A stretch of DNA of 64,000 bases from Candidatus Poribacteria bacterium (GCA_002709695.1 PAQF01000025.1:62001-126000); one strand, 5' to 3'; positions 26,991 to 37,344 are shown, numbered from the stretch's first letter. Notes: generated from the letters alone by a model not told the origin. A program made the numbers and translations.

Positions 26991-27977
26991 TTGAAAGATT
27001 CCTACACAGTTGTGGTGATGTCGTCTTCCGGTGGACCTGTGCGCCAGCATTCAGTTAGCCGAACAATGCTGATAACCTTCTGCTCTATCGGACTCCTGAT
27101 TTTATTTATGCTAGGCACATCTATCTACCTAACAATCAGTGCAGCATCAAAACTCATATCATCTAACCAAGAAAAGAAAAACCAGATATTAACGATCGAA
27201 AAACTGAACAACAAAATCCTCGATCAGGAAATGCAGATCAAATTTCATGAGACAAAATGGGATGAAGTTCGTGGCATGGTAAAAACAGTTAAACATGTAT
27301 TAGGTCTTGAAAATACAGGAGTTCTAAGCCAAGGAGGTAGTAGCATTATTGAAAATGAACAAACTAATCAAAACCCATTTAACCCTACTCCCAATACGTT
27401 AGCCCCAAATTCTCGAAACGTAGCTCTGGATTCTAAGCCTCCTCTACCTATCTCAGAAAACCCCGAGGTTATACCCAAATTAAAAGGAGAGGTCAGAAAA
27501 GTATACGATGCTGTACTCGGTAGCCTCAGAGAATTGGAACAAATGCCATTTGTTTTACCGCTTCGTTTGTCGAATTCAGCTAAAAAATCTTACTGGTATT
27601 CCTCTGGCTTCGGTTACCGTATCCACCCAATCACAAAAAGCCGACACTTTCACAGCGGGTTGGATGTTGCGACACGCCTTGGTACTCCAGTTATTTCTGC
27701 AGCACACGGTGTTGTCACCAAGGTACAAAGAAGTCGATCAGGTCTCGGAAATACAATTCGAATTCAACATCCAGTCACACAGATGGAAACCATCTATGGG
27801 CATTTGCATAAATTCGCCAACGGAATTCGAAGAGGTAAAAAAGTTGCACGGGGTGAAGTCATTGGTTACGTCGGAAGTAGTGGTTCAAGTACAGGAACCC
27901 ACCTTCACTATGGTGTTTACGTCAATGGTAAAGCCGTAAACCCACAACACTACATAGTTGAAAAAATTTATTATTAA
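26991..27977 (+). CDS. Membrane-anchored M23 (LytM/lysostaphin-type) peptidase
   Basis: This is a cell-wall endopeptidase or activator acting on peptidoglycan cross-links in the periplasm. A short cytoplasmic segment, KDSYTVVVMSSSGGPVRQHS, precedes one transmembrane helix (LITFCSIGLLILFMLGTSIYL). A coiled coil (EKKNQILTIEKLNNKILDQE), a Pro/Asn-rich linker and a C-terminal M23 domain follow. The zinc site is HSGLDV and GTHLHYG (HxH), so the peptidase appears intact. I start at TTG 26991: a GGAG ribosome site lies 8 bases before it, and proteins of this type usually begin with this YTVV segment. The frame is open to TTG 26946. Confidence 0.85.
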   Translation: MKDSYTVVVMSSSGGPVRQHSVSRTMLITFCSIGLLILFMLGTSIYLTISAASKLISSNQEKKNQILTIEKLNNKILDQEMQIKFHETKWDEVRGMVKTVKHVLGLENTGVLSQGGSSIIENEQTNQNPFNPTPNTLAPNSRNVALDSKPPLPISENPEVIPKLKGEVRKVYDAVLGSLRELEQMPFVLPLRLSNSAKKSYWYSSGFGYRIHPITKSRHFHSGLDVATRLGTPVISAAHGVVTKVQRSRSGLGNTIRIQHPVTQMETIYGHLHKFANGIRRGKKVARGEVIGYVGSSGSSTGTHLHYGVYVNGKAVNPQHYIVEKIYY

Positions 27978-28091
27978 ATAACCTCCTTTTCTATTGAATG
28001 GCGCACAACAACGCATCCTTCCTACCCTTAGCAACCATTATAGTATAATCCTCTCCCAACCACGGCATGTTCTCTATGAGAACCATTAAGA

Positions 28092-28976
28092 ATGGTAGTA
28101 GAAATGGACCATACAACATTGTATGTAAACGTAAACCCCATATGTTTCCTATGCTGTTTTGTTTTCCTTGTACCGCTAACGGCCATACCTAAAAACAAAA
28201 CAGACAAAGAAAAAGCAAATAGCCTCTACCAACAAGGGCAAAATTCACTAAAAAACCGTGATTTTGAAAGCGCGATCCAAGCTTTCAAAATCACGGTTCA
28301 ATTGAGCCCCAACCATGCTGACGCGTACAATTTTATGGGCGAAGCATATTACGAGTTAGTACAAATGCAGGACGCAGTTGAATCATTTGAAAAAGCGATA
28401 TCTATCAACCCTAAACACGTTCGAGCAAAAGTAAATCTAGAAGTTGCTCGTTGGGCATTACCAATGGAGGAAAATAGGAGAAAAAGAATCGAAGGCTGGC
28501 CGGAGATGACACTCCAAGCTTTTAGCGGTTATTTTAATGGGGCTGTTGTGGGAACATTAGCTTACCTAGGTACAAAGCTAGTAGGAATACGCAATGACGA
28601 AATGGCAATCCCAATTTGTACTAGCACAGGACTAATTTGGGGGGGAGCCTCTCAGATTCACTGGACCGGTGAGTTTTGGGGGTATGGAGGAGGATCTCAT
28701 GTCAACACTATCGCAGGCGCAATAATTCCACCGTTCATCGGGGCACTGTTTGCGAGCCAAAACCACCAAAACAAAGAACAGAAAATAGTAAATGGCGTTG
28801 CCTACGGGGCCCTACTATCCCCAATCGCTGCAACCATTGGGTATCAACTTTCGAAACGAAACGTATTGGGACTCCCTCGAATCACGTCAAAGAAGAGACA
28901 AACAAGCTGGAGTATATCAACTCAATATTCAAAAACTTGGCAAAACATGGTGACGTTAGTTCACCTCTTTTTCTAA
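28092..28976 (+). CDS. Secreted or membrane TPR protein with Gly-rich hydrophobic C-terminal region
   Basis: A hydrophobic leader (ICFLCCFVFLVPLTAIP) is followed by two tetratricopeptide repeats at residues ~37-105 (ANSLYQQGQNSLKNRDFESA and AYNFMGEAYYELVQMQDAVE). The second half (residues ~130-265) is rich in Gly and hydrophobic residues in patches (YFNGAVVGTLAYLGTKLVG, NTIAGAIIPPFIGALFAS, NGVAYGALLSPIAATIGYQL). It resembles a glycine-zipper-like membrane region. No known function. The first TPR is encoded by an 18-bp perfect inverted repeat (28254-28298). A second ATG at 28104 is an alternative start. Confidence 0.75.
   Translation: MVVEMDHTTLYVNVNPICFLCCFVFLVPLTAIPKNKTDKEKANSLYQQGQNSLKNRDFESAIQAFKITVQLSPNHADAYNFMGEAYYELVQMQDAVESFEKAISINPKHVRAKVNLEVARWALPMEENRRKRIEGWPEMTLQAFSGYFNGAVVGTLAYLGTKLVGIRNDEMAIPICTSTGLIWGGASQIHWTGEFWGYGGGSHVNTIAGAIIPPFIGALFASQNHQNKEQKIVNGVAYGALLSPIAATIGYQLSKRNVLGLPRITSKKRQTSWSISTQYSKTWQNMVTLVHLFF
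28254..28298. repeat. Perfect 18-bp inverted repeat inside a TPR coding sequence
   Basis: AACCGTGATTTTGAAAGC (28254-28271) is followed 9 nt later by its exact reverse complement (28281-28298). It encodes the NRDFESAIQAFKITV segment of the first TPR, so it is both coding and able to form a strong hairpin. Confidence 0.9.
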
Positions 28977-29005
28977 AATAGCGAGCACACTACCTCCCAA
29001 CATAG

Positions 29006-29042
29006 AATATGTAGTTATTTCACATGTTACTAACTACATATT
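29006..29042. terminator. Inverted repeat after the TPR gene, possible terminator
   Basis: AATATGTAGTTA and TAACTACATATT form a 12-bp stem with a 13-nt loop, 30 bp after the TPR stop codon. The stem is AT-rich and the U-tract is poor, so intrinsic termination is only possible, not clear. Confidence 0.35.
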
Positions 29043-29754
29043 TAGCCATTAAACCAATACTCCTTAAATCTAACCCAGTCCTTCGTAAACTTAATAAACC
29101 TCACTTTTTGGACTACCTATTCTTTCCCACTTACCACATTAATCAGACTAACTTTACCAACCCGAAAATTTACCAAATATAAAATTACATAACCGAAAAA
29201 AGTTCAAGCAAGTCTTAGCAACTACCATCATCTGGCGAAAGAACACACATTATCGTCAAAACAGCAAGTCGAACTCTAGATCTTAGACGCAAAATTTATC
29301 ATCCCGCAAAGAATTGATCCCACTAATCTGAAAGAACCGGTCATCTGCTCAAAGGAATGAGAGATTATTTTATTACATAGTGTGAAAATTCTGAAAAAAA
29401 TTACCAAACATAATTACAGAACTCTTACACTATTTAGTGATCCAAGACAAAAAATAAGGGAAAAAAGGATCTAATGACGTTAGCCAACAGTCAATATTAA
29501 AAACAAAAAAATCGCAGTGTGAATTCTTTACAAAAGGCAATGGAATACTAGTCTAAAACGCTGCAAATTGATTGCACCTAGCTAAATTCTAGAAAAGCCT
29601 ACCAAGTCGATAACAAAACACAGATTTATCATGACAATATGTAAAGGTTACCAGAACTTGAAGGACAACAATGAGCAATAATGTTCATTACTTACTCAAA
29701 TCTAACACACTTGTTCTAATTCTTCTATGACGATAAAAAATAAGCGATTGCATC

Positions 29755-29783
29755 TTGGCAATTCATCGTCAATCTAGTATAAG
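29755..29783 (+). promoter_or_regulatory. Sigma-70-type promoter for the YjhG-type dehydratase
   Basis: TTGGCA (29755-29760) and TATAAG (29778-29783) are separated by 17 bp, each 5/6 to consensus. A second TATAAT lies at 29789-29794 without a good -35. The leader to ATG 29889 is about 100 nt. Confidence 0.5.
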
Positions 29784-29888
29784 GATGGTATAATATCCCT
29801 ATTTCCAGCTAAACGAATAACAGTACTATAAAAAGCAGGTATTCTTACTCCATTCTATTGAATTCGAACTCAATTTAGGTACAGGATA

Positions 29889-31865
29889 ATGCATAAATCC
29901 CAAATAAATTCCGATAAAATTATCGATAGTCATGACCCAGAAATCTTTGAACTAGAAACAAGCGCTGAAGGCCCTAAAGGCTCATTACCATTGACCGAAG
30001 AAATGCTACTAAATGCTCCCAGTGGTGACATCTTTGCGATGAGCCAAAACGCTGGAATGGGATGGAATCCTGAGGAATTAAACCACAAACAGTTTTTAAT
30101 TGTGAGTACACAAGGAGGGCTACGTGCAGAAGATGGAAGCCCTATCGCACTAGGGTTTCATACAGGACACTGGGAAATAGGATCACTGGTCAAAGCTGCA
30201 GCTATTGAACTCAAAAGACTTGGCGCAATACCATTTTCATCCTACTGCTCAGACCCTTGTGACGGACGCACACAAGGCACAGCCGGCATGATGGACAGTC
30301 TAGCTTTTAGAAACGATGCTGCCATTGTCTTACGACGTCAGATTAGATCATTACCAACCTGCAGAGGCGTTATTGGCATAGCTACTTGTGATAAAGGCTT
30401 ACCAGCAATGTTAATTGCTATTGCTGGAGTACCCGAACTTCCAGGATTAATCATTCCTGGCGGGGTAACATTACCACCCAGTGAAGGTGAAGATGCAGGT
30501 AAAATCCAAACGATTGGAGCGCGCTTTGCCCACGGAGAAATCTCGTTACAAGACGCAGCCGACCTAGGATGCAGAGCTTGTGCAAGCCCAGGAGGAGGCT
30601 GCCAATTTTTAGGAACAGCCGCAACAGCACAAATAGTAGCAGAAGGCATGGGAATAACCTTAACACATGCTGCATTAGCACCGTCAGGACAACACATCTG
30701 GACCGACATGGCAACACGATCCGCACGAGCCCTGATTCATCTGGAAAAACAACGAAAAAAAATAGGTACCATTATAACAGAGGCGGCCATTCGAAATGCT
30801 ATGATCATACATGCCGCCTTTGGGGGTTCAACTAATTTGTTACTTCATATCCCAGCTATTGCTCACGCGGCTAAACTTGATCGGCCTAGCATTGAAGATT
30901 GGATTGAAATTAACCAAAAAGTGCCACGTATTGCTGATGTCTTACCAAACGGACCAATTGGTCACCCTACTATTCAGGCGTTCCTAGCTGGTGGCGTTCC
31001 AGAAGTAATGCTACGTTTACGCGAATTAAACGTCCTTGATGAAGAAGTAATGACGGCAACTGGGGAAACGCTCGGACACAACTTGAATTGGTGGCTCACG
31101 TCGGAACGCCGACAGCGACTGAGGGATTTTTTGTTTGAGAAAGACGGAATTGATCCAAACGACGTAATCATGAGCCCTAATATTGCTAAACAACGTGGGC
31201 TCACTAGCACCATTACTTTCCCACGCGGCAACCTCGCCCCCGAAGGATCCATCATTAAGAGTACAGCTATTGATCCAAGCGTAGTTGATGAAGACGGCAC
31301 CTATCGAATGACTGGTACTGCACGCGTTTTTGTTACCGAAAAAGCGGCTATTATCGCGATTAAAGAACGGAAAATCAAACCAGGCGAAGTTATGGTACTA
31401 GTATGTCGCGGACCAATGGGAACAGGAATGGAAGAAGTTTACCAGATTACATCTGCGTTGAAACATCTTCCCTATGGCCAAAACATCGCCCTAATTACTG
31501 ATGCACGATTCTCAGGTGTGTCCACTGGGGCTTGCATCGGTCACATCGGTCCAGAGGCCTTAGCAGGAGGGCCAATTGGAAAGGTAATAGACGGGGACAT
31601 AATCGAAATTATCGTCGATTGCAACCAACTTGAAGGCAGTATTAATCTTGTTGGTCATAATAATAAAATATTTGGGGCTATAAATGGGACAAAATTCTTG
31701 CAGGAAAGATCTCTACGACCTGATCTGCAAACAGATGCTATGCTACCCGATGATACAAGGCTCTGGGCAGCGCTACAAAGCGTAAGTGGAGGAACATGGG
31801 GAGGATGCGTCTATGACGTTGACACTATCATCAACCAACTGAACAATAAGACAAAACATGAATAG
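29889..31865 (+). CDS. yjhG: IlvD/Edd-family dehydratase, YjhG/YagF (xylonate dehydratase) subfamily
   Basis: This Fe-S dehydratase probably removes water from a sugar acid such as D-xylonate to give a 2-keto-3-deoxy acid. Its 658 residues match E. coli YjhG/YagF end to end in my recollection of that sequence: [99 protein letters not shown] and [17 protein letters not shown]. Cluster Cys candidates are C124, C167 and C238. The length and these blocks distinguish it from IlvD (about 560 residues) and from Edd. The next gene overlaps its end by 8 bp. It supports use of sugar acids. Confidence 0.88.
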   Translation: MHKSQINSDKIIDSHDPEIFELETSAEGPKGSLPLTEEMLLNAPSGDIFAMSQNAGMGWNPEELNHKQFLIVSTQGGLRAEDGSPIALGFHTGHWEIGSLVKAAAIELKRLGAIPFSSYCSDPCDGRTQGTAGMMDSLAFRNDAAIVLRRQIRSLPTCRGVIGIATCDKGLPAMLIAIAGVPELPGLIIPGGVTLPPSEGEDAGKIQTIGARFAHGEISLQDAADLGCRACASPGGGCQFLGTAATAQIVAEGMGITLTHAALAPSGQHIWTDMATRSARALIHLEKQRKKIGTIITEAAIRNAMIIHAAFGGSTNLLLHIPAIAHAAKLDRPSIEDWIEINQKVPRIADVLPNGPIGHPTIQAFLAGGVPEVMLRLRELNVLDEEVMTATGETLGHNLNWWLTSERRQRLRDFLFEKDGIDPNDVIMSPNIAKQRGLTSTITFPRGNLAPEGSIIKSTAIDPSVVDEDGTYRMTGTARVFVTEKAAIIAIKERKIKPGEVMVLVCRGPMGTGMEEVYQITSALKHLPYGQNIALITDARFSGVSTGACIGHIGPEALAGGPIGKVIDGDIIEIIVDCNQLEGSINLVGHNNKIFGAINGTKFLQERSLRPDLQTDAMLPDDTRLWAALQSVSGGTWGGCVYDVDTIINQLNNKTKHE

Positions 31866-33276
31866 AAAAACCATCCGCACACTACTATGGCTAGCTACTA
31901 TGTTTATCCTACCCGGAGAACGGGGTGCCACTCAACACTCTAACCTACCTTTCTGTACCGCGCCAAATGAACAACTGTTTCCTGATATAGTCAGTGACGG
32001 CTATCAAGGCGCCATCATCACTTGGATGGATGCACGAAACGGAAATCGCGATGTTTTTATCCAGAAAATTGATGCAAAAGGCAAAATTTTATGGAAAGAG
32101 AATGGAATTCCTATCTGTCAACTGCCAAGTTCACAAGGATGGCCAATTATCATACCCACCTCAAACAATGATGGTGCAATTATTGTTTGGCGAGATTCAC
32201 GCAATGGAAATCCAGATCTATACGCTCAACGAATCGACATGAATGGTGCAGCATTATGGCAAAAGAATGGAATTCCTATCTGCCAGAATTTGGCAAGTCA
32301 AGACGATCCTAAAGCCATAGCAGATGGAGAAGATGGAGTGATTGTAGTATGGGAAGATTGGCGAAATAATAGACAGGATCTTTTTGCTCAACGACTTAAT
32401 GGAAAAGGCGAAACGATTTGGAGCAAGGATGGTGTTGCAGTCTATGATGGTGAAGGGGATCAATATGACCCTTCCCTAACAACTGATCAAACAGGTGGTG
32501 CAATTTTTGCCTGGTGGGATATCAGCACACCAGAATGGACAGTTTTCTCACAGCGAATTAGTTCGGATGGAAAACAACTATGGTCCGAGCAAGGTGTAAC
32601 TGTTTGCGAAGCAAATGGGAACCAAGGCGGGCCATTGGTAATTTCTGATGGATCTAGTGGAGCCTTTATAGTGTGGTCAGATTACCGCAATGATCCAGCT
32701 ATTTTCACAACAGCTGACCTATATGCCCAACGACTAAACGCTAATGGCCAAAGACTATGGAACCCTGCTGGCATCGCTATTTGCAATCAAACAAAAAATC
32801 AACAGCAACCATTTATAGCACACGTTAATCACGGAATTGATGGTATAGTCGTAACTTGGTGGGACGATCGAGACATTTTTTCTGATATTTACGCACAGTG
32901 GATCAACAGCGATGGAGAACCAATGTGGGAAAAAAACGGTCTACCGATTTGTACAGCGGAAGGCGAACAGCGACAACCTAAGTTAATTCGAGACAGATCA
33001 AATGGCACAATTATATACTGGCTCGATTATCGAGGTGATTATGGTAACAAAGCAACGTCTGCAATTTACGCTCAACGAATAGATAAAAACGGCAGATCAC
33101 TATGGCCACTGAATGGAAGACCTATTTGTCTTGCTGAAGGCGGACAGATGACTCCAGACGCCATAATGATTGACAATACATTGCTGATTGCTTGGAGTGA
33201 TGGTCGTAATGGGAATTCGTATGATATTGACATCTACGCAGACCTAATTCTAGTTGACCCAAAAATCAGAGAATAG
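31858..33276 (+). CDS. Secreted beta-repeat (propeller-like) protein with NGIPIC repeats
   Basis: A signal peptide ([21 protein letters not shown]) is followed by about seven repeats of 55-60 residues. The repeat consensus is roughly: [32 protein letters not shown]. Each unit has a Trp/Asp-Arg strand, an Ala-Gln strand, a Lys-Asn-Gly turn and a final Cys (PFC, PIC, PIC, VTVC, IAIC, LPIC, RPIC). This is the pattern of a beta-propeller; similar repeats occur in secreted proteins of Bacteroidota, Latescibacterota and Poribacteria. No catalytic residues are evident. It is probably a surface or periplasmic binding protein. Its start overlaps the dehydratase gene, so they are likely co-expressed. 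Confidence 0.8.
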   Translation: MNRKTIRTLLWLATMFILPGERGATQHSNLPFCTAPNEQLFPDIVSDGYQGAIITWMDARNGNRDVFIQKIDAKGKILWKENGIPICQLPSSQGWPIIIPTSNNDGAIIVWRDSRNGNPDLYAQRIDMNGAALWQKNGIPICQNLASQDDPKAIADGEDGVIVVWEDWRNNRQDLFAQRLNGKGETIWSKDGVAVYDGEGDQYDPSLTTDQTGGAIFAWWDISTPEWTVFSQRISSDGKQLWSEQGVTVCEANGNQGGPLVISDGSSGAFIVWSDYRNDPAIFTTADLYAQRLNANGQRLWNPAGIAICNQTKNQQQPFIAHVNHGIDGIVVTWWDDRDIFSDIYAQWINSDGEPMWEKNGLPICTAEGEQRQPKLIRDRSNGTIIYWLDYRGDYGNKATSAIYAQRIDKNGRSLWPLNGRPICLAEGGQMTPDAIMIDNTLLIAWSDGRNGNSYDIDIYADLILVDPKIRE

Positions 33277-33649
33277 AGCAAATTCGCACTCCCAGCCAAA
33301 CGGCAATTAGTCCAACGAATATACTTAACCCAGTATTCATCAACGCTCCTAAGTGATTCCCAGTCTCAGCTAACATCATAGTTTCATACTTAAACGCAGA
33401 AAATGTGGTGTAAGACCCCAAAAAACCAACTGATATTGCCCATTGATAACCTTGATTAAGACTCAAATATCGTGTGCTAACTAAAGTCAAAAACATACCA
33501 AGTAAAAAGGAACCGGTGATATTAACAATAAAAGTCGCATAGGGAAATTCACCACCAAGATAATGCTCAACCAAAATGCCAAGCCAATATCGCGCATTTG
33601 CACCAAGACTACCACCAATTGCAATCAGGAAAATTTTCTTCAGAAGCAT
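33266..33649 (-). CDS. crcB: Fluoride ion channel CrcB/Fluc
   Basis: This four-helix membrane protein of 127 residues forms dimeric fluoride exporters. It has the family start IAIGGSLGANARYWLG, FIVNITGSFLLGMFLTL (with the conserved Asn), and the channel motif GFLGSYTTFSAFKYE, with the Na+-site TTFS region. The last codons overlap the convergent repeat-protein gene by 11 bp. The 62-bp gap upstream shows no fluoride riboswitch, so its regulation is not evident. Confidence 0.95.
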   Translation of the reverse strand: MLLKKIFLIAIGGSLGANARYWLGILVEHYLGGEFPYATFIVNITGSFLLGMFLTLVSTRYLSLNQGYQWAISVGFLGSYTTFSAFKYETMMLAETGNHLGALMNTGLSIFVGLIAVWLGVRICSIL

Positions 33650-33711
33650 TTAAATTCTCGATTTCTTAGCTAATCCTATCCCACGAAGATTGTAGCATAA
33701 AGGAAACAACG

Positions 33712-34809
33712 ATGAAAGAACAAAGCCAATCCACGAAAACCAATTATGATTCACGTTTTAACCACGAATTTTCTACGGACGCAATACACGCGGGAGAATT
33801 CGAAAACATGTCGGCAATACCAATTTACCAAGCCGCAACCGTCGATGGACAATACCTCAGATCAGGAAATCCTACCATAGATGCTTTTGAAACTCGTGTC
33901 AAGACCCTTGCCCAAGGGTCTTGGGGAACCGCAACAGCCAGCGGGACATCAGCCATCAGCCAAGTACTTACTAATTTGTTAGAATCAGGTAGCCGCATCG
34001 TTTGTCACCATACTATCTATATGTGGACCAAAGAAATTTTAAATACTTACCTTGCTAAATTTGGTGTGGAAGTCGTCTACGTAGATATGACAGATCTCAA
34101 CCAACTAAAAAAAGCAGTCAAAAAAAAGACTGACGTCATTTACTTCGAACCCTTTGCCAACCCTACACTTGATGTCATTGACGTAAAGTCAGCTATTGAC
34201 ATTGGTAAAGCTTCAGGATCAATTGTTGTGGTTGATAATACTTTCCTAACTCCATATCTCTTACGCCCCCTCGACATGGGTGCGGATATCGTGTTGCACA
34301 GCGCGACAAAATACCTATGTGGCCATGGCGACACCCTAGGAGGAATTATTATTAGTAAAACGGAAAGAACAGGGCACCAGATGGACCATATACGCAACGC
34401 TTATGGCGGAATCCTAAGCCCACAGAACGCCTTTCTACTACTTCGAGGAATCGAAACATTGCCCATTCGCATGGAGTTACATTGTTCAAACGCACAATCC
34501 GTAGCTGAATTCTTGGAATCACATTCAAAAATCAAACAAGTAACATACCCAGGATTACCATCAAGTCAAGGACACGAAATCGCCAAAACTATGGTAAACG
34601 GTTTCGGAGGAATGATCAATTTTGAAACTATTGACCATGAAAGACACCAGCAATTTCTAAAAAAAGTAACGCTATGTAAACCATGGGTAAGCCTAGGAGA
34701 TACCCAATCGCTTGTCATTGGACAAGGAGGACACAACCGAATTCGCATGTCAGTTGGTTTGGAAGCTATCTCTGACATCATCTACGACCTTGATCAAGCA
34801 CTTGCGTAG
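33712..34809 (+). CDS. Cys/Met-metabolism PLP-dependent enzyme (cystathionine gamma-synthase/lyase family)
   Basis: This is a pyridoxal-phosphate enzyme of sulfur amino acid metabolism. The family starts DAIHAGE, the cofactor Lys is in LHSATKYLCGHGDTLGG (about residues 195-210), and FEPFANPTLDVIDV with VVVDNTFLTPYLLRPLDMGA precede it. The C-terminal MSVGLEAISDIIYDLDQAL is typical. Its 365 residues are slightly short for MetB/MdeA (about 390). Cystathionine gamma-synthase, beta-lyase and methionine gamma-lyase cannot be told apart from this sequence. A clear AAAGGAAA ribosome site precedes ATG 33712. Confidence 0.9.
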   Translation: MKEQSQSTKTNYDSRFNHEFSTDAIHAGEFENMSAIPIYQAATVDGQYLRSGNPTIDAFETRVKTLAQGSWGTATASGTSAISQVLTNLLESGSRIVCHHTIYMWTKEILNTYLAKFGVEVVYVDMTDLNQLKKAVKKKTDVIYFEPFANPTLDVIDVKSAIDIGKASGSIVVVDNTFLTPYLLRPLDMGADIVLHSATKYLCGHGDTLGGIIISKTERTGHQMDHIRNAYGGILSPQNAFLLLRGIETLPIRMELHCSNAQSVAEFLESHSKIKQVTYPGLPSSQGHEIAKTMVNGFGGMINFETIDHERHQQFLKKVTLCKPWVSLGDTQSLVIGQGGHNRIRMSVGLEAISDIIYDLDQALA

Positions 34810-34982
34810 CTAATCCCTCCGACGATGAAAGGTCTTTTCACATTTGGACATGAGCTAAAGCGCCAGTATCGAGTCTCCTGATAAAATCTCGAGAAAGCTA
34901 CTCAAATAGTCGCAAAACACACTAAAATTTGGTAAAGCCAGCATTTTCAATGCGTAATAGACAACCCGTAGCCTAAGTAATA

Positions 34983-35786
34983 CTAAGACCGATTATCACT
35001 CGTGCTCGTCTGAGCAGTATCGTGGAGCAAAGCAGATTCAAATTGCTCTGCTTCATCTCTAAGCTCCTCTTCCTTTTTCTTGGTTAGCACGATCTCTTCT
35101 AACCGAGCTGAGGTAATCTTCTTCAATTGCCACTGATCTAGCAAATTAATCCATCCCCAACGGCTATCAATAATTTCACGCCATTTGAACTCTTCAAGCA
35201 AATCATAACACAAGTGCTTATCGATACCAATCAGTCGCGCCAAATTTTCACTAGATAGCCAAACTCGTATTTCAGTACTTTTGGGCCTACGCAAGCCATA
35301 CTTCGCCCCTAAACAAGATAATACTTTTGCTAACCGTGACGAGGCTGAACGACCGATGACATTTTCCATCGAGTTCTCGATCATGAACCAATTAATCCAT
35401 TTCCTGATCTGTAAACATCGATTTGGGTTCTTTCTCATTAATAATTCAAACTCATACCGTGATAGTATCTGTAAACAGGTCTCATCTAGCGATTCAACTG
35501 TCAGCTGACTTTCAGCCTCACTATCTATTTGAACTTCGCCAAAAATCTCTCCTTCTTCGACAGTTGCTACGGTCATCTTTTCAACCCAGTCAGTTTCATT
35601 TTCTTCTGGAGGCTTACATAGTTTTACTTTTCCCGATTTAACAATATACACAGTATCCAAACCACTTTGAACTTCCTCATAACGATTGATGTACCAATTC
35701 CGAGAAACGCGATTTAAGGAAGCAATTTCAACCTCGTTCAACTGTTGGTAAAGATTGATATGCTTAAAATACCAAAACTTTTCCAT
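34983..35786 (-). CDS. Crp/Fnr-family transcriptional regulator
   Basis: This is a DNA-binding regulator with an N-terminal cyclic-nucleotide-binding-type beta-barrel (residues ~10-120: IVKSGKVKLCKPP, VEEGEIFGEVQI). The long dimer helix (LQIRKWINWFMIENSMENVI) leads into a C-terminal winged helix (VWLSSENLARLIGIDKHLCYDLLEEFKWREIIDSR). The PRARxSxA-type cAMP phosphate cassette is absent, so the effector is not cAMP in the usual way. The C-terminal tail is acidic. It is 1 bp downstream of nnr on the same strand, so the two are co-transcribed. The targets are unknown. Confidence 0.8.
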   Translation of the reverse strand: MEKFWYFKHINLYQQLNEVEIASLNRVSRNWYINRYEEVQSGLDTVYIVKSGKVKLCKPPEENETDWVEKMTVATVEEGEIFGEVQIDSEAESQLTVESLDETCLQILSRYEFELLMRKNPNRCLQIRKWINWFMIENSMENVIGRSASSRLAKVLSCLGAKYGLRRPKSTEIRVWLSSENLARLIGIDKHLCYDLLEEFKWREIIDSRWGWINLLDQWQLKKITSARLEEIVLTKKKEEELRDEAEQFESALLHDTAQTSTSDNRS

Positions 35787-35787
35787 A

Positions 35788-37344
35788 CTATTCCCTTAAC
35801 TGCTCCATAGCAATCGGAAGATACTCCAACAGGTCACCCGCAACCATACCATGTTGACCAACCGATTCAGACACTAAATCACCCGCAAAGCCATGAACAT
35901 AAACTCCAAGTACCGCAGCCTCAAAACTGTCTATGCCTTGGGCAATTAAACCCGCAATCACACCAGTCAACACATCACCTATCCCAGCAGTTGCCATTCC
36001 AGCATTCCCCGTAGAATTGATCCACACCTGTCCATCATATCCAGCAATAATAGATGGAACACCCTTAAGTACAAGAACCAATCGATGATCTCGGGCGAAC
36101 TGTTGGGAGATATTTACCCTATCAGCCTCAATCTCCGAAACTGGTATACCCAACAATCGTGACATTTCACCAGGATGGGGTGTTAAAACTGATCTCGAAT
36201 CGAGCAGCTTGAGAATCTCCAAATTCTGCGCAATCGCGTTCAAAGCATCTGCATCAACAACCATAGGCACATCATGTTGGCTGACAAGACGATGAACAAG
36301 CTCAACTGTGTCAACATGCTGAGAAAGCCCAGGGCCAATCGCTAAGACAGAGTTAGTTCGATCAATGTATTCCTTAATTTCTGATTCAGCAGCTAAAGCT
36401 ATTGACCCTTGGTTAGTTTCGGGCAAAGGCAAAGTCATAACCTCAGTCAATTTCACTTCAAGAACCTGATTAAGACTAGCAGGAATCCCAAGTGTTACTA
36501 ATCCTGCCCCCACACGCAAAACGGACTCACTTGCCAATGCAGCTGCACCAGTCATCCCAATTGAGCCAGCCACCACAAATACACGACCATAATTAGTCTT
36601 GTAAGAATCCGGTATACGATCAGGTAACAGTCTTACAGCATCTTCGCGCTGCATCCAGTTAAGGCCAATATCATGAGTTGCAATAATGCTCTCAGGAAAC
36701 CCAACTTCATACGTGGGAACAATTTCCAACCCTCCAGTGCTTGCTACACCAGGATAGGTAAGTAACCCAAGTTTTGGAAATCCAATGGTAAGAGTTATAT
36801 CAGCACAAATACATGCACCTTCTACTCGACCACCATCTGCATTCAAACCAGAAGGAACATCCACAGCAAGAATAGGCATACTCATTTCATTAACTAGCCT
36901 GATAACATCAGCAATATAGCAGTGAATTCCCCCACGCAATCCAATTCCAAAGATAGAATCCACGACCAAATCCACCTCAGTCAGGCTTTCTTCAATCTGA
37001 TTTAAATCAGTCTCCGAATCAACCTCTTGCATAGGAACCCCAAGTTTTTGAACAATAGACAAATTCGTTTGAGCATCACCTTGAAAACTACCCGGAGGGG
37101 AAAACAAAAAAACGATTACCGAAACGCCAGACATCACCAAATATCGAGCAACGACCAACCCATCACCACCATTGTTGCCTTTCCCAACTAGTATGGCAAT
37201 TCGACTTGCTTCGGGAAAGTTACTATATATCGATTGGACAATTGCACGACCAGCGTTCTCCATTAAAACAATACCAGGAATACCTGCCACGTCGATAGTC
37301 TTTTCATCAATAGATCTCATTTGACTAGCCGTGACAATTCTCAC
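35788..37344 (-). CDS. nnr: Bifunctional NAD(P)H-hydrate epimerase / ADP-dependent dehydratase
   Basis: This metabolite-repair enzyme restores NAD(P)H from its damaged hydrates. The N-terminal YjeF_N epimerase domain (residues ~1-215) shows ENAGRAI, VGKGNNGGDGLVVARYL and DVPSGLNADGG. The C-terminal ribokinase-like dehydratase domain (residues ~225-510) shows LTPHPGEMSRLLG and the nucleotide motif GNAGMATAGIGDVLTGVIAGL. At 518 residues it is the full fused form. The downstream Crp-like gene follows with a 1-bp gap. It is divergent from the serine hydrolase. Confidence 0.95.
   Translation of the reverse strand: MRIVTASQMRSIDEKTIDVAGIPGIVLMENAGRAIVQSIYSNFPEASRIAILVGKGNNGGDGLVVARYLVMSGVSVIVFLFSPPGSFQGDAQTNLSIVQKLGVPMQEVDSETDLNQIEESLTEVDLVVDSIFGIGLRGGIHCYIADVIRLVNEMSMPILAVDVPSGLNADGGRVEGACICADITLTIGFPKLGLLTYPGVASTGGLEIVPTYEVGFPESIIATHDIGLNWMQREDAVRLLPDRIPDSYKTNYGRVFVVAGSIGMTGAAALASESVLRVGAGLVTLGIPASLNQVLEVKLTEVMTLPLPETNQGSIALAAESEIKEYIDRTNSVLAIGPGLSQHVDTVELVHRLVSQHDVPMVVDADALNAIAQNLEILKLLDSRSVLTPHPGEMSRLLGIPVSEIEADRVNISQQFARDHRLVLVLKGVPSIIAGYDGQVWINSTGNAGMATAGIGDVLTGVIAGLIAQGIDSFEAAVLGVYVHGFAGDLVSESVGQHGMVAGDLLEYLPIAMEQLRE

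Larger units (their letters stand above)
28977..29888. other. Gene-free region, about 910 bp
   Basis: This is the longest stretch without a coding frame in the window, strongly AT-rich with stops in all frames. It contains a 12-bp inverted repeat at 29006-29042 just past the TPR gene and a sigma-70-like promoter at 29755-29783 before the dehydratase. I find no tRNA cloverleaf, CRISPR repeat or recognisable riboswitch. An unannotated small RNA cannot be excluded. Confidence 0.5.

Noticed and set aside
33650..33711. Possible fluoride riboswitch before crcB
   Set aside because: The gap is only 62 bp and lacks the conserved riboswitch core.
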